This document shows positions 48,097 through 59,311 of a stretch of 64,000 bases of DNA, one piece after another. The notes under the pieces are model-generated. The model did no database searches, was not told the DNA's origin, and was given only the letters and a program-made list of their open reading frames with translations. Numbering within the stretch: position 1 is the first letter of the stretch; each line of letters starts with the position of its first letter. The DNA comes from Heliopora coerulea (Eukaryota > Cnidaria > Anthozoa > Scleralcyonacea > Helioporidae). The DNA lies in the NCBI GenBank assembly GCA_030142905.1, contig JASJOG010000002.1, positions 1,234,501 through 1,298,500 on the forward strand. The letters are read 5' to 3'. The position numbers and the translations under genes were made by a program.

Positions 48097-48785
48097 TACA
48101 TGGAAGATAAATGCCCGTTTGGTCCTGTTACAATAAATTATTATCGACCGCACCCATATTCACCAAATATTCGAAAATGCAGAATATTTTACAGGAGTTG
48201 GCATCTCTCTTGTATAGACCATCCCAATGCCAAAGTTGCCCAGTTTGAGCGCATGTGTAATCGACACACGAATCCAAATCCACGATGAATTTTGTTTGAC
48301 GCCAGTGGAGAAACAGAAATACCGTTCACGGGAAATAAATGAAATTTGCTTTTTGCGAAAATTGCGTTAAAAATGTATGGAATGATTTCTAAATCTATGA
48401 AGTAACGCAAGACGGCATTCTCATAATCTAAACTTTTATAATAGGGCCATTTAAACGTGCGAAATTTAACTGCAAACACTATGAATTGCCGATAATAAAA
48501 TTATTTGTAACCAAAATAAGCTGCGATTGAATCAAGCCTCAAAAATGTTCATATAAATCCACGGTCATTTTAGCCGCGGATGATTCTTTCTCGTATAGTC
48601 ATACAAATGGTTTATTTATTATATTTATTATTATAGTCATATAAAAGGTAGTATTCTGCCAAAGAAAAAACAAAAAACGAGAGAATAAGTTAATGACGTT
48701 TCGAGCGAAAGCTTTTACAGCTTACGACAAAGCTAAGGACATCAGCTCAAGAACTGTTGAATATATTTCAATTAGTTAAGAAATA

Positions 48786-48959
48786 GAAACTGTTTTGCCG
48801 TGTTTATATAGCCTGATGCGACACGAGGAGGTTGGGAGAACTCGAACGCTGCTTTGTACGCTCGAGACTGAAGGTCTAGGGTTTACACAGTCGCTGGAGT
48901 GTTCTCCCAACCACTCCGAGTCTTCGCATCAGGCTATATAAGCACAGTGGAACAGTTTC
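48786..48959. repeat. Fold-back, GAAACTGTT...TATATAGCCTGATGCG arms
   Basis: Arms of about 60-65 bp, from GAAACTGTTTTGCC / GAAACTGTTCCACT through TATATAGCCTGATGCG to GGTTGGGAGAAC, surround a loop of about 45 bp. A further TTTGCATAGCCTGAT piece lies at 49130. Just upstream (about 48695-48730) is the TTTCGAGCGAAAGC motif. Confidence 0.75.
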
Positions 48960-49372
48960 TCTTTCTTTTCTCAAATAAGTAAAGTACTGAGCAATAATAA
49001 TTGTGAATAACGAACTTTGTTTTTAATATCAAATGGCAAGTTCTTAGTTCGTAAACCCATCGGAACTTCCCATTCGCAGCAAGAACAAATTCTGGCGTCA
49101 ACCGACTATGTGATGTCATTACCGTGTTTGCATAGCCTGATATAAACACAGAATCTGACCAATCACTGCGTGCGTAATAGGAAGATTATTTTATGATAGT
49201 ATAGTAGACATTCGACTATTCTAGTGTGAGTTACTGTTCACTTACCTGTAAGCCAGAAAACAGAAAAAAGTATTTAAAAATGGTATCTTTGCTTTAGTTT
49301 GAGAAACACTAAGTTACAGGTTAAGTTATGTGTGACAACAAACTTCTTATCTGCACTCTTTTTATTCTTCAG

Positions 49373-49479
49373 GTAACTTTCTCTGCAAAAAAAGCCTCTG
49401 CCCACGTTGATATTTATGGTTGCAATTCTGGGGAGACTTACATTGTTTTTAACGCCACATCATCAGTTAACATTACCAA
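49373..49479 (+). CDS. Cystinosin exon 4 (luminal domain)
   Basis: Acceptor TTATTCTTCAG, donor CCAA/GTAGGT, phase 0 to phase 2. Codes VTFSAKKASAHVDIYG to NATSSVNIT, with two N-glycosylation sequons. Confidence 0.82.
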
Positions 49480-49505
49480 GTAGGTATATATACCCTTTGC
49501 TACTT

Positions 49506-49509
<4 letters not shown>

Positions 49510-49539
<30 letters not shown>
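49510..49539. repeat. (AT)n tract, tail of the SINE
   Basis: About 15 AT units directly at the 3' side of the minus-strand tRNA-derived sequence. Confidence 0.9.
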
Positions 49540-49542
<3 letters not shown>

Positions 49543-49675
49543 AAGTGAATAAATGATGGATGAATGGTCGTCAAGCTGTTACTTCAGAAAAACGATTTCC
49601 GAGCCCCAGACGGGGTCGAACCCGCAACCTTCTGATGACTGGCGAGACGCTCTAACCATTGAGCTACCAGGGCTC
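49540..49675 (-). repeat. tRNA-derived SINE
   Basis: The first 75 nt (49675 to 49601) are tRNA-like: a 7-bp acceptor-type pairing (GAGCCCT with GGGGCTC), a pol III A-box TAGCTCAATGG, and a B-box GGTTCGACCCC. The T-stem has a base missing and the anticodon loop lacks the usual U33, so it is not a working tRNA. A 60-nt body and an (AT)n tail follow, giving SINE architecture. Confidence 0.7.
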
Positions 49676-49824
49676 AGATGGCGAGATAGGGTGCATGTTC
49701 GACTATGTGCGACCTAAGCGGCAGCACAATATATTAATAATGTTATTAATGGGATATATGTAATGAAAATGTGGGAGCTTGGAGATATCTTGAATGAATG
49801 AATGATAGATAAAGCTCGCTATCT

Positions 49825-49887
49825 GAGTCTTGGTAGCTGGATGGTTAAAGCGTCTCTCCGGTCATCAGAAGGTTGCGAGTTATCTCC
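49825..49887 (+). repeat. Second tRNA-like SINE head, divergent orientation
   Basis: GAGTCTTGGTAGCTGGATGG, then GCGTCTCTCCGGTCATCAGA and AGGTTGCGAGTT. The copy is collinear with the head at 49675-49601 but on the opposite strand and with its B-box lost. The two heads point away from each other, 149 bp apart. Confidence 0.65.
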
Positions 49888-52005
49888 CTTTGAAGCTCAG
49901 CTTAAAAATAGTATCAATGCTACTCAGAATCAAAATATTCACTAACCTGGGTCATGGTTTTATGGTCATGCATCGCCGAAAATATACGAAGACGAAAAAC
50001 TTTCGAGAAAAGGCCCTTTGTCAGAGTGCAACGTTAAGTTTGTTTTTCTTTCATGCTGGATAACCCAATCAGCTAGCTGAGCTGTTCTCCATGGAGGTCT
50101 AGTCGGGGCCACTCTGCATGGGTCCTGTATTACCACAGGATGAAGCTGGGGTGTCCGAAGAAAGCTTGCGGTGGCAGGTAGAGTCAAACTGAACGAGACT
50201 CTTCTTACCTGTGATCAAGAACTCTGTCTACTCAGGCAACTGCACGGAGCCGGAACCTTCTTCCAGAATTTTTGATAAAAAAGTATAACAATTTAAGTGT
50301 CACTGAAGCTGACAGAAGATTACAACGTTTGTGCCCATGGTTAAGTCTTACGCTAGTTTTACCATCTAGGAATGTTTTTAATATTTCACAGATGATTTTC
50401 CCAGTATTTTAAGAATAATTACCGATTCTTGTACGTTTGTAAGGGTAGTTTTAAATAAGGTGGTTTTAAGAACCGTTTTTGTAAAAAAGATACAAAGGCT
50501 GTCAAGCGCGAGTACGAATGCTGGGAGGGCAGCAAACTTGCGAAGTCCAAATGGTCAGCATTACATTTTGTTAACTTACCCTTTTCAAATATATTTCTCA
50601 CAGATGTAGTGGTTCTAGGAGAACGGACTTGGAAACATTTGGCGAGCGATGTTCCCTTGTGCCCCCTCCCTCTTCCCTCTGCTAAGCCACAATCTAAAAA
50701 CAAGCAGTAACAGATGAATCTGCCCCGAACGTAACTTTTTGACACTATTAGGACGAGAGGTAGATTCTACTTCCAAAATACTCTAATCTTTGCCCTCCCC
50801 TCCCACACAAGAGAACTGCTCCCAGGCTGTACGCTGCTCTAAGATAGCCTACGTCGCAGCCGGAATTGTCGAAGCGCCGGTAACCGCGTCCGGCTTCTCT
50901 AAAAGGGCGGTGCTTGGATTGGCCACTGCAGTGATGTAACTCAAATTTTAGAAACCAGATACGAAAATCGAACACAAAATAATTAATGAGATCCTACGGA
51001 GGAAAAGTTATTTGTTTTTGTAAATGTCGATTAGTACATGTAAATGGACAGGAGAAGAAGCTTCCAGAGGATCCGAGAGAATGTCGGTGTGTTGGCGTAA
51101 AATAAAGAGAAGCCAAGGGAACGAACGTAGACAAGCTGGTGTTTTTTTCCATGGGCGGTTCCAGGAATCCAGGGATGTTGGGGCTAAATTATGTCAATAG
51201 TTTGGTTACAATCACGTAAATTTCAAATGCGAACCTTGATATGAACAATCACAACCTTAGCCCATTTACACGATATGAAATTATTGGGATCGCGATCGCG
51301 ATCATCATTGATCGTGGTCGATATCAACTGGTTAGGGGCTGATCAGTATGTGGATTGCAAACGCTATCGAAATTCATGGTGTACACAGTCACGGGATTTA
51401 AACCTTAAAATACAATCATGCAAGTTATTTTATCTCACAGGTGATGTGCTGTTTCACAAAGAGGATAAATTCCCCTGCTGAGATAGAGGGTTTCCAGCGT
51501 ACTATTATTTAAACTATATCGATGGTTTGAATTATAAAAATTACGTTTACGTTGTTGAGGATCGAGTTGAGCGTCCATTTAACAAATTACTTGCCAAAGA
51601 AGAGGGGCGTGGCTCCTTCGCTCCTTCTCAAAATCCAGCCCCGTGTATGCCCGTTTGATCTTTTGGGTTTTTTTATTTAACCTCCTATGAATCGTTTTTC
51701 TCGTGGATCCTCTCTGATCCTCCCTCCGCCCGTACGCTGATCGACTTAAAAAAAAATAACAAGTTACTCACATCATCAATACTATAGCTCGTTAGTTATT
51801 TTGTAATTGATTTTTGCTACTGATCGGCTATTTTTTGTCAGATGACCATCTTACATATAAAACCCGCTCTCAGTTATGATTTTCTTTACGCATCAACGTG
51901 ACGAAGGGTCGTCTCACGAGACGATAGTGTCGTTTTCGCACTGTCGGCAGTAACACACACCTGTAACCTCTAGTCTTCTTTCTTTATTTTCGTCATTTAA
52001 ATCAG

Positions 52006-52120
52006 TCTTCATACCTTCAAAGTCAAAGTATACGTGGTTCATTCCCATGCACTGGTGGTAATAAACTTGGTTATTGGTTGGATTTATTTCGTTGCCTGGT
52101 CAATTTCATTTTACCCTCAG
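52006..52120 (+). CDS. Cystinosin exon 5 (end of luminal domain, first membrane segment, PQ motif 1)
   Basis: Codes [18 protein letters not shown] and [12 protein letters not shown], nearly identical to the human [17 protein letters not shown] region. Ends CCTCAG/GTAAAT in phase 0. Confidence 0.96.
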
Positions 52121-52489
52121 GTAAATTTTTTGATATTAGATATCTAAAATATTTACATTTTAGAGCCTACCTCTAACAGTAATATGTGAAGTTATCATGC
52201 AGTTATAATTGTAATATCAATTGTCATTTGTTCTGGCTACATGTTCTCACGCGAAATGACCGTTGCTATCAAATACTCCCTCATTATGAAACGTCCTTCC
52301 TATCAGATTTGCGCCACTCAAAAAACCTTAAATACTCATCTTTTTAGTAGGCTTTTAATTTGTGGTGTATGGTAATAGTTTAAATTTGATTTTCCACCTG
52401 TAATTTGTTAAATTTATGATGTAAATCATAGTTTCATATTTTATATTTGTAATGTATTTTTGATAATTTTAGCTTCTCAAAGAGATTAG

Positions 52490-54440
52490 GCAGAGACAAC
52501 AAAAGATGAGATCAGGAGTAGGGTTGCCTCCACCGTACAATCGGCCTCTATACGTGACACCAACTTGACGGCAGTCGAAAAACAAGCACTCAAACGACTA
52601 AAACATGACGAAAACATTGTTATACTACCAGCAGACAAAGGACGCGTTACTGTTGTTATGGACAAGACCGATTACTACGACAAAATGGACGAACTAGTTA
52701 ACGACAAACAGACCTACGAACTACTTAAACGAGACCCTGCACCATCACTTCAACGAAAACTTAACAACAAAATTTTCTCAATGAGAAAAACTAACACGAT
52801 CACTCAACAAACTTACTATCGACTCAGGTGTTCGGTCCCGCGATCACCAAAGCTGTACGGACTACCGAAACTCCACAAGCCACAAATACCCATGCGACCT
52901 ATAGTTTCGTTCTGTGGGTCGCCTACTTACGAACTTTCCAAATACTTAACAACCATACTGCAACCACTAACCAACAAGTCACAACATAGACTACAATCGA
53001 CTGAAACCATCAACAATCTCAAAACAGTACAAATACCACACAACCACAAGCTAGCGTCTTTTGACGTGAAATCACTGTTTACAAGTATTCCGCTTCAACT
53101 GGCGCTAGAATGCACCAAAACTGCCATCAACGAATTTACTGACGCACTTCCTTTACCTACAGGGGACATCGTGGAACTACTGGAACTTTGCCTCACATCA
53201 ACTTACTTTCAATACAACGGTAAACACTACAAACAGTTACATGGCACAGCAATGGGCTCACCCGTTTCTGTTGTGGTTGCTGAAATTGTAATGCAATCCA
53301 TAGAGGAACGAGCTCTTGCACCTTACAAACACACGTTACCTTTTTGGTTTCGTTACGTTGACGACACGATTACTGCACTACCCGAAGACGAGATTGACGA
53401 GTTTCACAAACACATTAACGAACAGAACAGTCACAAACAATTTACCAAAGAGATTGAAGAACACGGAGCTATTCCGTTCCTAGACTGTTTGGTAAGTCGT
53501 GACAATAACAAACTACAGACCACTGTCTACAGGAAACCAACGCATACTGACAGACTACTGGACCAATCATCGTACAATCCAACCTCACACAAAGCTACCA
53601 CCATCAAAGCATTGACGAGACGTGCACAACTCATTTGTAACTCACCCGACGCTCTACGCCAAGAAAATGACTATTTACAATGCGTTTTCCACAAAAACAA
53701 CTATAACTCTGACTTCATCAAACTTAACACTTACAAAGACAATGAACGCGACGAAAACAACAGTCCGACAACAACTACAGCAACGATACCCTACATAAAA
53801 GGTACGTCTGACAAGGTGCAGTTTACAAAATTAATTGCTCCGACTGCCAAGCCACTTATATAGGTGACACTAGCAGAAACTTAAATATACGACTCACAGA
53901 ACACAAACGAGCGACAAAAAACGGAGACAAAACCAACCACATTGCCGAACACCACCGACAAACCAAACACAACATTGACTGGGAATCGGCAAAATGCATT
54001 ACGTCCAGCACCAACTACAAACAGCGACTCACACTAGAAAGCTGGTATACGAACTTAGAACAAAATCCATTAAACCGATCACAACAATTACCGGGACCTT
54101 ACAAACGACTAATTCACAAAGTCAAACGTGCGAGCAGCCAATAGACTTACACTTCGACAAACTGATAATTAACGCCTACACAACCACACCCATTGTTTCT
54201 CACCAACTATCACACCTCCATGACTAATACGACCGCCCACTTATCACGCACGAGCCAGATACAAATACAGGCGAACCTGACATTTACTCTCCTTTTGACT
54301 CTGAAGATGACCGCCGCTAAGGCTGTCGAAACGTCAGTCACTTCAACCAACAGTCTTTCTCAAGACTCCGCTAACCTGGACGATCAACTTCCTCAAACAT
54401 GTCACGATTCTCCCAGGTTCAAACCATTTACTTTAAGCGT
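52490..54440 (+). mobile_element. Penelope-like retroelement, 5'-truncated, in cystinosin intron 5
   Basis: Contains an almost complete reverse transcriptase and a GIY-YIG endonuclease, followed by a tail with CTGAAGA, a stem and TCGAAACGTC. It ends about 120 bp before the cystinosin micro-exon. The 5' boundary is unclear; just upstream lies a short LINE-like tail. Confidence 0.85.
52565..54144 (+). pseudogene. Penelope-like RT and GIY-YIG polyprotein, one frameshift
   Basis: Frame 1 (52565-53863; homology starts a little earlier with an RSRVASTV block) has IVILPADKGRVTVVMDK, RPIVS, the catalytic SFDVKSLFTSIP (Asp167 counted from 52565), GTAMGSPVS, FRYVDDT (Asp266/267) and FLDCLV, TVYRKPTHTDR. 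All RT catalytic residues are intact. At about 53815 the frame shifts by one base, consistent with a single deletion. Frame 2 then encodes VYKINCSDCQATYIGDTSRN and LNIRLTEHK, a GIY-YIG nuclease with its Cys pair, to a stop at 54144. With one visible lesion it is the youngest-looking retroelement here. Confidence 0.88.
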
Positions 54441-54563
54441 ATATAAGTTGTAAATTATTGTTGATCATTATCTGAAGTGCTCATATGAGAGCAAAATTGA
54501 CATGCGGCTGGATATCTTTAAAGTTTCATGTGTGTAACCCTTTTCATCCGTATAATTTCTCAG

Positions 54564-54589
54564 GTGTACATGAACTGGTCCCGGAAGAG
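54564..54589 (+). CDS. Cystinosin exon 6, 26-nt micro-exon
   Basis: Acceptor AATTTCTCAG, donor GAAGAG/GTAAAT. Codes VYMNWSRK and two bases of Ser, filling exactly the gap between SFYPQ of exon 5 and SVVGLNFDF of exon 7. The human equivalent is VIMNWRRKS. Confidence 0.95.
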
Positions 54590-55308
54590 GTAAATCGACG
54601 AAAAATTAACTATTATTCGTGTTACTGCTATTGCTACTTCCCTTCCCGTTTTTGCTGCACATTTAATGTTTGCCTTAATGTTGATTGTTGTAAATTTCTA
54701 CTGTTTTTATTGAATTTGCGTCCAGATTATGTTGTATAGGAGGTATACTAAGTTTGTTTTGTTTGGTTTTTTTTTAACTCAGCAGGACACAACTTTTTGT
54801 TTTCACATTTCCAAAAATCTCACTTAGCACTGAAAATTTTTTTTAAAAAAACCCCCAAAAAAGCCCCCAAAAAACCCCCCATAAAACCTTACTTTTTTGG
54901 TGGGTTTTTCCAAATATCCAGTCAGATGTCTCTAAAACAGTTGGTGGTTTTAGGGTTAAAGGAATATCATTCTTACTAAAACCCTTATTACAAAAGTTAA
55001 AGCCGAAATACATGAGAACGAATGTCGACGTTGGTCAAAGTTAAGGTAGATGGTCAACGCACCACAGTCAGGATTTTTTCTAGAACAAGAACAAAACTGG
55101 AATGCAATTAATCGCTGGATTTCTGTTAATTCACTTATATGTTTGAGTGACGACTTTTTTAAATATGAAACTTCTTTACATTGCTGTCGAGACCGAAGGA
55201 GTTCATTTGTCAATGAAGTAGTGTTCTGTTACTCTATGCCAATAACCCTGCGACTGTATATTTAATACCTCCTTCAATGTTTCTTATATACGTATCTTCT
55301 AATTATAG

Positions 55309-55408
55309 TGTGGTCGGCCTAAATTTCGATTTCTTAAGCTACAATCTTCTTGGTTTTGTTGCTTATGGTGTATTCAACGTTGGCATGTTTTGGATTCCTA
55401 AAGTGAAG
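55309..55408 (+). CDS. Cystinosin exon 7
   Basis: Codes the last base of Ser then [20 protein letters not shown] to FWIPKVK. Strongly conserved second membrane segment. Donor AAG/GTACGC. Confidence 0.97.
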
Positions 55409-56259
55409 GTACGCAGCAAATTTAACTCAATGGCGGATCTGGGGGAGGTGCTAGAGGATCCTCGTCAACTTTTTCATTCCAACTGATATTATAGTGCGTG
55501 AGAAGGCACCAAATTAGCACCTGAAAAGCAAAAACAAAATATGTGGTAGCTAGGGAATACCCTTTCCGCACCCATCCCTACCCCCACACTTATCGCACCC
55601 CATGCAGCTAAATGTTTAGTGCACCGACTTAAACTTGGACACCCCATTTGCATTTACCCTAGACGCGCTCTTGGGCTTGTTTTCTCGGACACACGTTTTA
55701 ACTCAAAATAGCTACAGTTTTTTTTTCTAACTTGGTCATTTTCCTTGAACATTGATACTGTACTTTATGAGACTTCATTGCGACAACTTTATAGTTACAG
55801 ATGCCGTTTGTAGTTTTTGTGACTTCTCATAATGTCAATGCAATATGACAGTTATATTGAGGCCAAGTAGCTTTGGCAGCACGTCCGTCCGTCAAACAAA
55901 CCAGCACACATTCGTAACCTTTGTTCGCCATCTTAAACTTGGTAGTTCAGTGTAACCGTTAGGGCGTCTCTCTTGCTACTACTACAGTTTTCCTTCATCT
56001 TAAGGTTTTTCATTCTTTTCAAACTTTTTAAGAAGGTGATTCAAAAGAATGTGTGGGCAAATCGCCCTTAGGTCTTGCGATAATGGTGGTGATGATGATG
56101 ATGGGGTCGGCACCAGAACGTAACTACTGAGACCAGGTAGCCGTGTGGAAACTGGGACTGAAGAATAAAGTATTTTATTTACCGGATAACTTTTTGGAAA
56201 AAGTCATTGGGGTATAGGTTAAAAAGGCGACAGGGGTAACTCGTCATCAGTTAGAATTT

Positions 56260-56332
56260 GGGTTAAGATTAGGGTTAGCATTAGGGTTAGGATGAGGATA
56301 CTAACCTTAGCCCTAACCTTAATCCTAACCAT
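56260..56332. repeat. Head-to-head degenerate telomere-like hairpin
   Basis: About 30 bp of GGTTAAGATTAGGGTTAG-like sequence is followed by a 6-bp spacer and about 33 bp of CTAACC-like sequence, making inverted arms. In cystinosin intron 7. Confidence 0.75.
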
Positions 56333-56615
56333 AACATTTGGGATAATTTTGAATCTTAGGACTATTGACATTTCAGGATTATCCTGAATCTTAGGTGAGA
56401 GGATATCAGTTAAAAAAGAATATTCTTAATTTTCCAGTCCCAGTCTCCACCCGGTGACCTGCTTTCAGTGTTTACGTTCTAGTACCGCCCTAATGATGGA
56501 AATATGATGGTAACGGTGATAATGATGGAGATGATGGTGATAGTGATGGTAAAAGTAACAATAATAAGTAATGACAATGTACACTGCTCTTTTTGTGTTG
56601 TGCTTTTCCTTTTAG

Positions 56616-56738
56616 TCCGAGTATAGAACGAAGCATCCAAACGATGACGTTGATCCCGTGGAAGTCAATGATGTTTTCTTCACGCTTCACGCGATTTTGT
56701 TGACGTGCATTACAATTTTTCAATGTTTCATATATGAT
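56616..56738 (+). CDS. Cystinosin exon 8
   Basis: Codes SEYRTKHPNDDVDPVEVNDV then FFTLHAILLTCITIFQC. It includes the conserved VNDVFF(S/T)LHA motif. Flanked by CCTTTTAG and GAT/GTAAGT. Confidence 0.97.
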
Positions 56739-57201
56739 GTAAGTTTTGTTTTTTTCAGTTCTATGTTGTCATAGATTAGAGTGTAAAGATTGTAAATTAA
56801 GAATAATTTTATTTGACAAATAAGGAATATGAACCAATAGTTTTACGAATCTGACCATCTTCGTTGCTTTTTACAATCTGGCCGTGCATTTAACTTACGT
56901 CTGGAAGGGGAATTGCCGGCGTGTCCCTTACCATACGTTGGAATTTAATTTATATTCTACTTTGTTTTTCAGAACTTATGCTCTTTGCCACCGTTTCACC
57001 GGATAAGACTTTCCTTCCCATTTTCGCCCGAAAATCTTTGCGTATCATTTGTACTCGCCCAGGGAACTTTGCTTACTATTTTTACTCCGTTTAAGTTAAA
57101 AAAAGTTTGCTTGCGATTTGTATATCAATTAGATGTGGTGTTGTGATCGGATGACACCCAGACGCAAAGTATTTGTAGTATTAATTCTCTGCCTGTTTTA
57201 G

Positions 57202-57375
57202 AGAGGAGGACAAAGCGTTTCGTTATTATGTAAGGTGTTAGTTTCCATTGCCTGCCTGTTCGCCTTCATCACGTTGATGGTAACAATCTTCTCGGATAAA
57301 TTAACCTGGCTTCAATACCTCTACTACTTCTCCTATATAAAGATTGCTGTCACATTAATAAAGTACATACCACAG
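57202..57375 (+). CDS. Cystinosin exon 9 (PQ motif 2)
   Basis: Codes RGGQSVS, two membrane segments (LVSIACLFAFITLMVTIF and the YYFSYIKIAVTLIKYIPQ stretch) and ends at the second PQ motif. Donor CAG/GTTAGT, phase 0. Confidence 0.97.
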
Positions 57376-58088
57376 GTTAGTATGTTAGTATATTATTGCT
57401 GGTGACCTCCTATACTTTTATACTATTTTAGTTTCGGGGAGATTCCTACTTTATGTGGTGATACCATTTCATTCTGCGGTATTATATTTTACATTATATT
57501 TCCACTCTAGTTTTCGGGAGATATCCACATTAAGTGGTGATTCTATTTAAAATTGTCACTTTTGTCTGCAATACTGTATCTTAAACCAGAGTAGCACTCT
57601 TACATCATGTGTTCCTCACCTGGTCGAAACTTACACTGTTTACAATATTTTTAGTGTTTTGAAAGCCTTACATGATTTAAATGTTAATGAAAAGTACTTT
57701 TCTATATTAAACCCTAGTACATCGTCATGTACACCCAAGATCCGGCTGAGTTAAAAAACAAGACGATAGACGAAGCAACAGGAATATGTCGACGCTATTT
57801 AATTTTTTAATTTTGTTTTTCATTTTCCTGTGCTGTATTCAAACTGGGTGTTAATAATACGACTGAATCGTCTATTATCTTGTTTTTTTGTGTGATTTTT
57901 TTAGCCCTCATCTTCGGTTTACAAGATGTTGTTCTTCGTAATTTAGTTTTTTTTTTTTTCGTACGATAGATTCAAGATATTTAACCTAGGTGGTAATTAA
58001 ACCCAATCTTTTTTCAAAGCCAGTGTAATAATCGTTCGCTTTACGGTATGAAAAACCAACGTACTCGCTCCCTTCTTTGTCCTTCTAG

Positions 58089-58206
58089 GCGTATATGAAT
58101 TTTCGCAGAAAGAGCACAGCAGGTTGGAGCATAGGCAATGTGTTGCTGGATTTTACTGGCGGAACATTCAGTATAATTCAAATGATCATACTGTCATACA
58201 ATAATA
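58089..58206 (+). CDS. Cystinosin exon 10
   Basis: Codes [17 protein letters not shown] then [11 protein letters not shown] to SYNN. It holds the conserved [13 protein letters not shown] block with Asp307. Ends in phase 1 at a GTAAGT donor. Confidence 0.97.
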
Positions 58207-59311
58207 GTAAGTAGAGTAAAACTTTGCTTCTCAACTGAAATCGCAACATACAGTATTTTGATGTCAAAAAACATCAAAAGGCACAAAATAAAGCAATCAG
58301 AGTAATTTATTTAAGCAAAAGCCATAGACAGTGTAGACTGTGTGGCCTTTTTAGGACTTAGAGGGAGGGGGTAACAGATTCGGCAAAATTCGCGAGCAGC
58401 GAGAGGATGGAAAACCCTGAAAGTGGACTGTATTACAGTCTATAAACAGAGTAACATAAAACAAGTCTTGGCATTAAATATATATATATGAATGGCACTT
58501 ATGATATTACTCGCAGTTACGGAGAGGTGGTAAGTTGGAGCAAACTTAACTACAAAGCATGCAAGTAACAAATTCTTAAGAGTTGCAGAGTTGTGTTTTG
58601 CGTTCAGTGAGGGGTCGAGCTCATGAATTAGTTTCAATTAGAAAAACACGAACAGAAAATACGAGAATTTGTTGGACAAATGGAAGAGAGTTCTGTTCTC
58701 CCCGCAAGACCTTGAACAGTCACATACTGTATTTGAATTTTTCTACATAAGTGAGACCCGTGACCGGCAGCCGTGGAGGACTTGACAATCGGGCTGTGCC
58801 TGATGCGCCAACTTGTTTAACGCGTTACTTGTGCAGCGCAAATGCCCGAGTTAAACCCGAGCAAATGGTGATGAAAAAGGATATACCACTTGGAATCGCC
58901 AGCTCCTGTATTGACCCACGAACCATTGCTTCGGTTGTGTGCTGTATCTTTGCTGGTAAATCTCAATTGACTGAACTCAGTATTCCTTGAATGACAAGAT
59001 AGGAATAGGCAGGGTATGTAGATGTCATTACATGAAGTATCCGTTTTCTTTCATTTTTTTGGTATTGTTTATTTCATCGTACGTCCAAATGGTGACCCCG
59101 TCTGGCACCTAGAAACTTTCTGACTTACAGCACGTAATTGGTAATCCTGATGCTCAGGACTTTTACATTTAAGTCTTTTCTTCCATTTTCGCGTTAGGAA
59201 ATCCTGAGAAATTTCGTGTTTGGACAGTTTACTTGATTTTTCAACCTTGAATTGCTTTCCTACATGGGTTGGCATGTTAATATTGATCGCGTTTATTTTT
59301 GCTTCCTATAG

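Noticed and set aside
49601..49675. Functional tRNA gene on the minus strand
   Set aside because: The T-stem lacks a base, the anticodon loop lacks U33 and the anticodon stem has a mismatch; the SINE-like body and AT tail fit a tRNA-derived repeat better.
55434..55672. Possible hAT-like MITE starting CAATGGCGGATCTGGGGG in cystinosin intron 7
   Set aside because: Only a loose match to a candidate right end and no target duplication.
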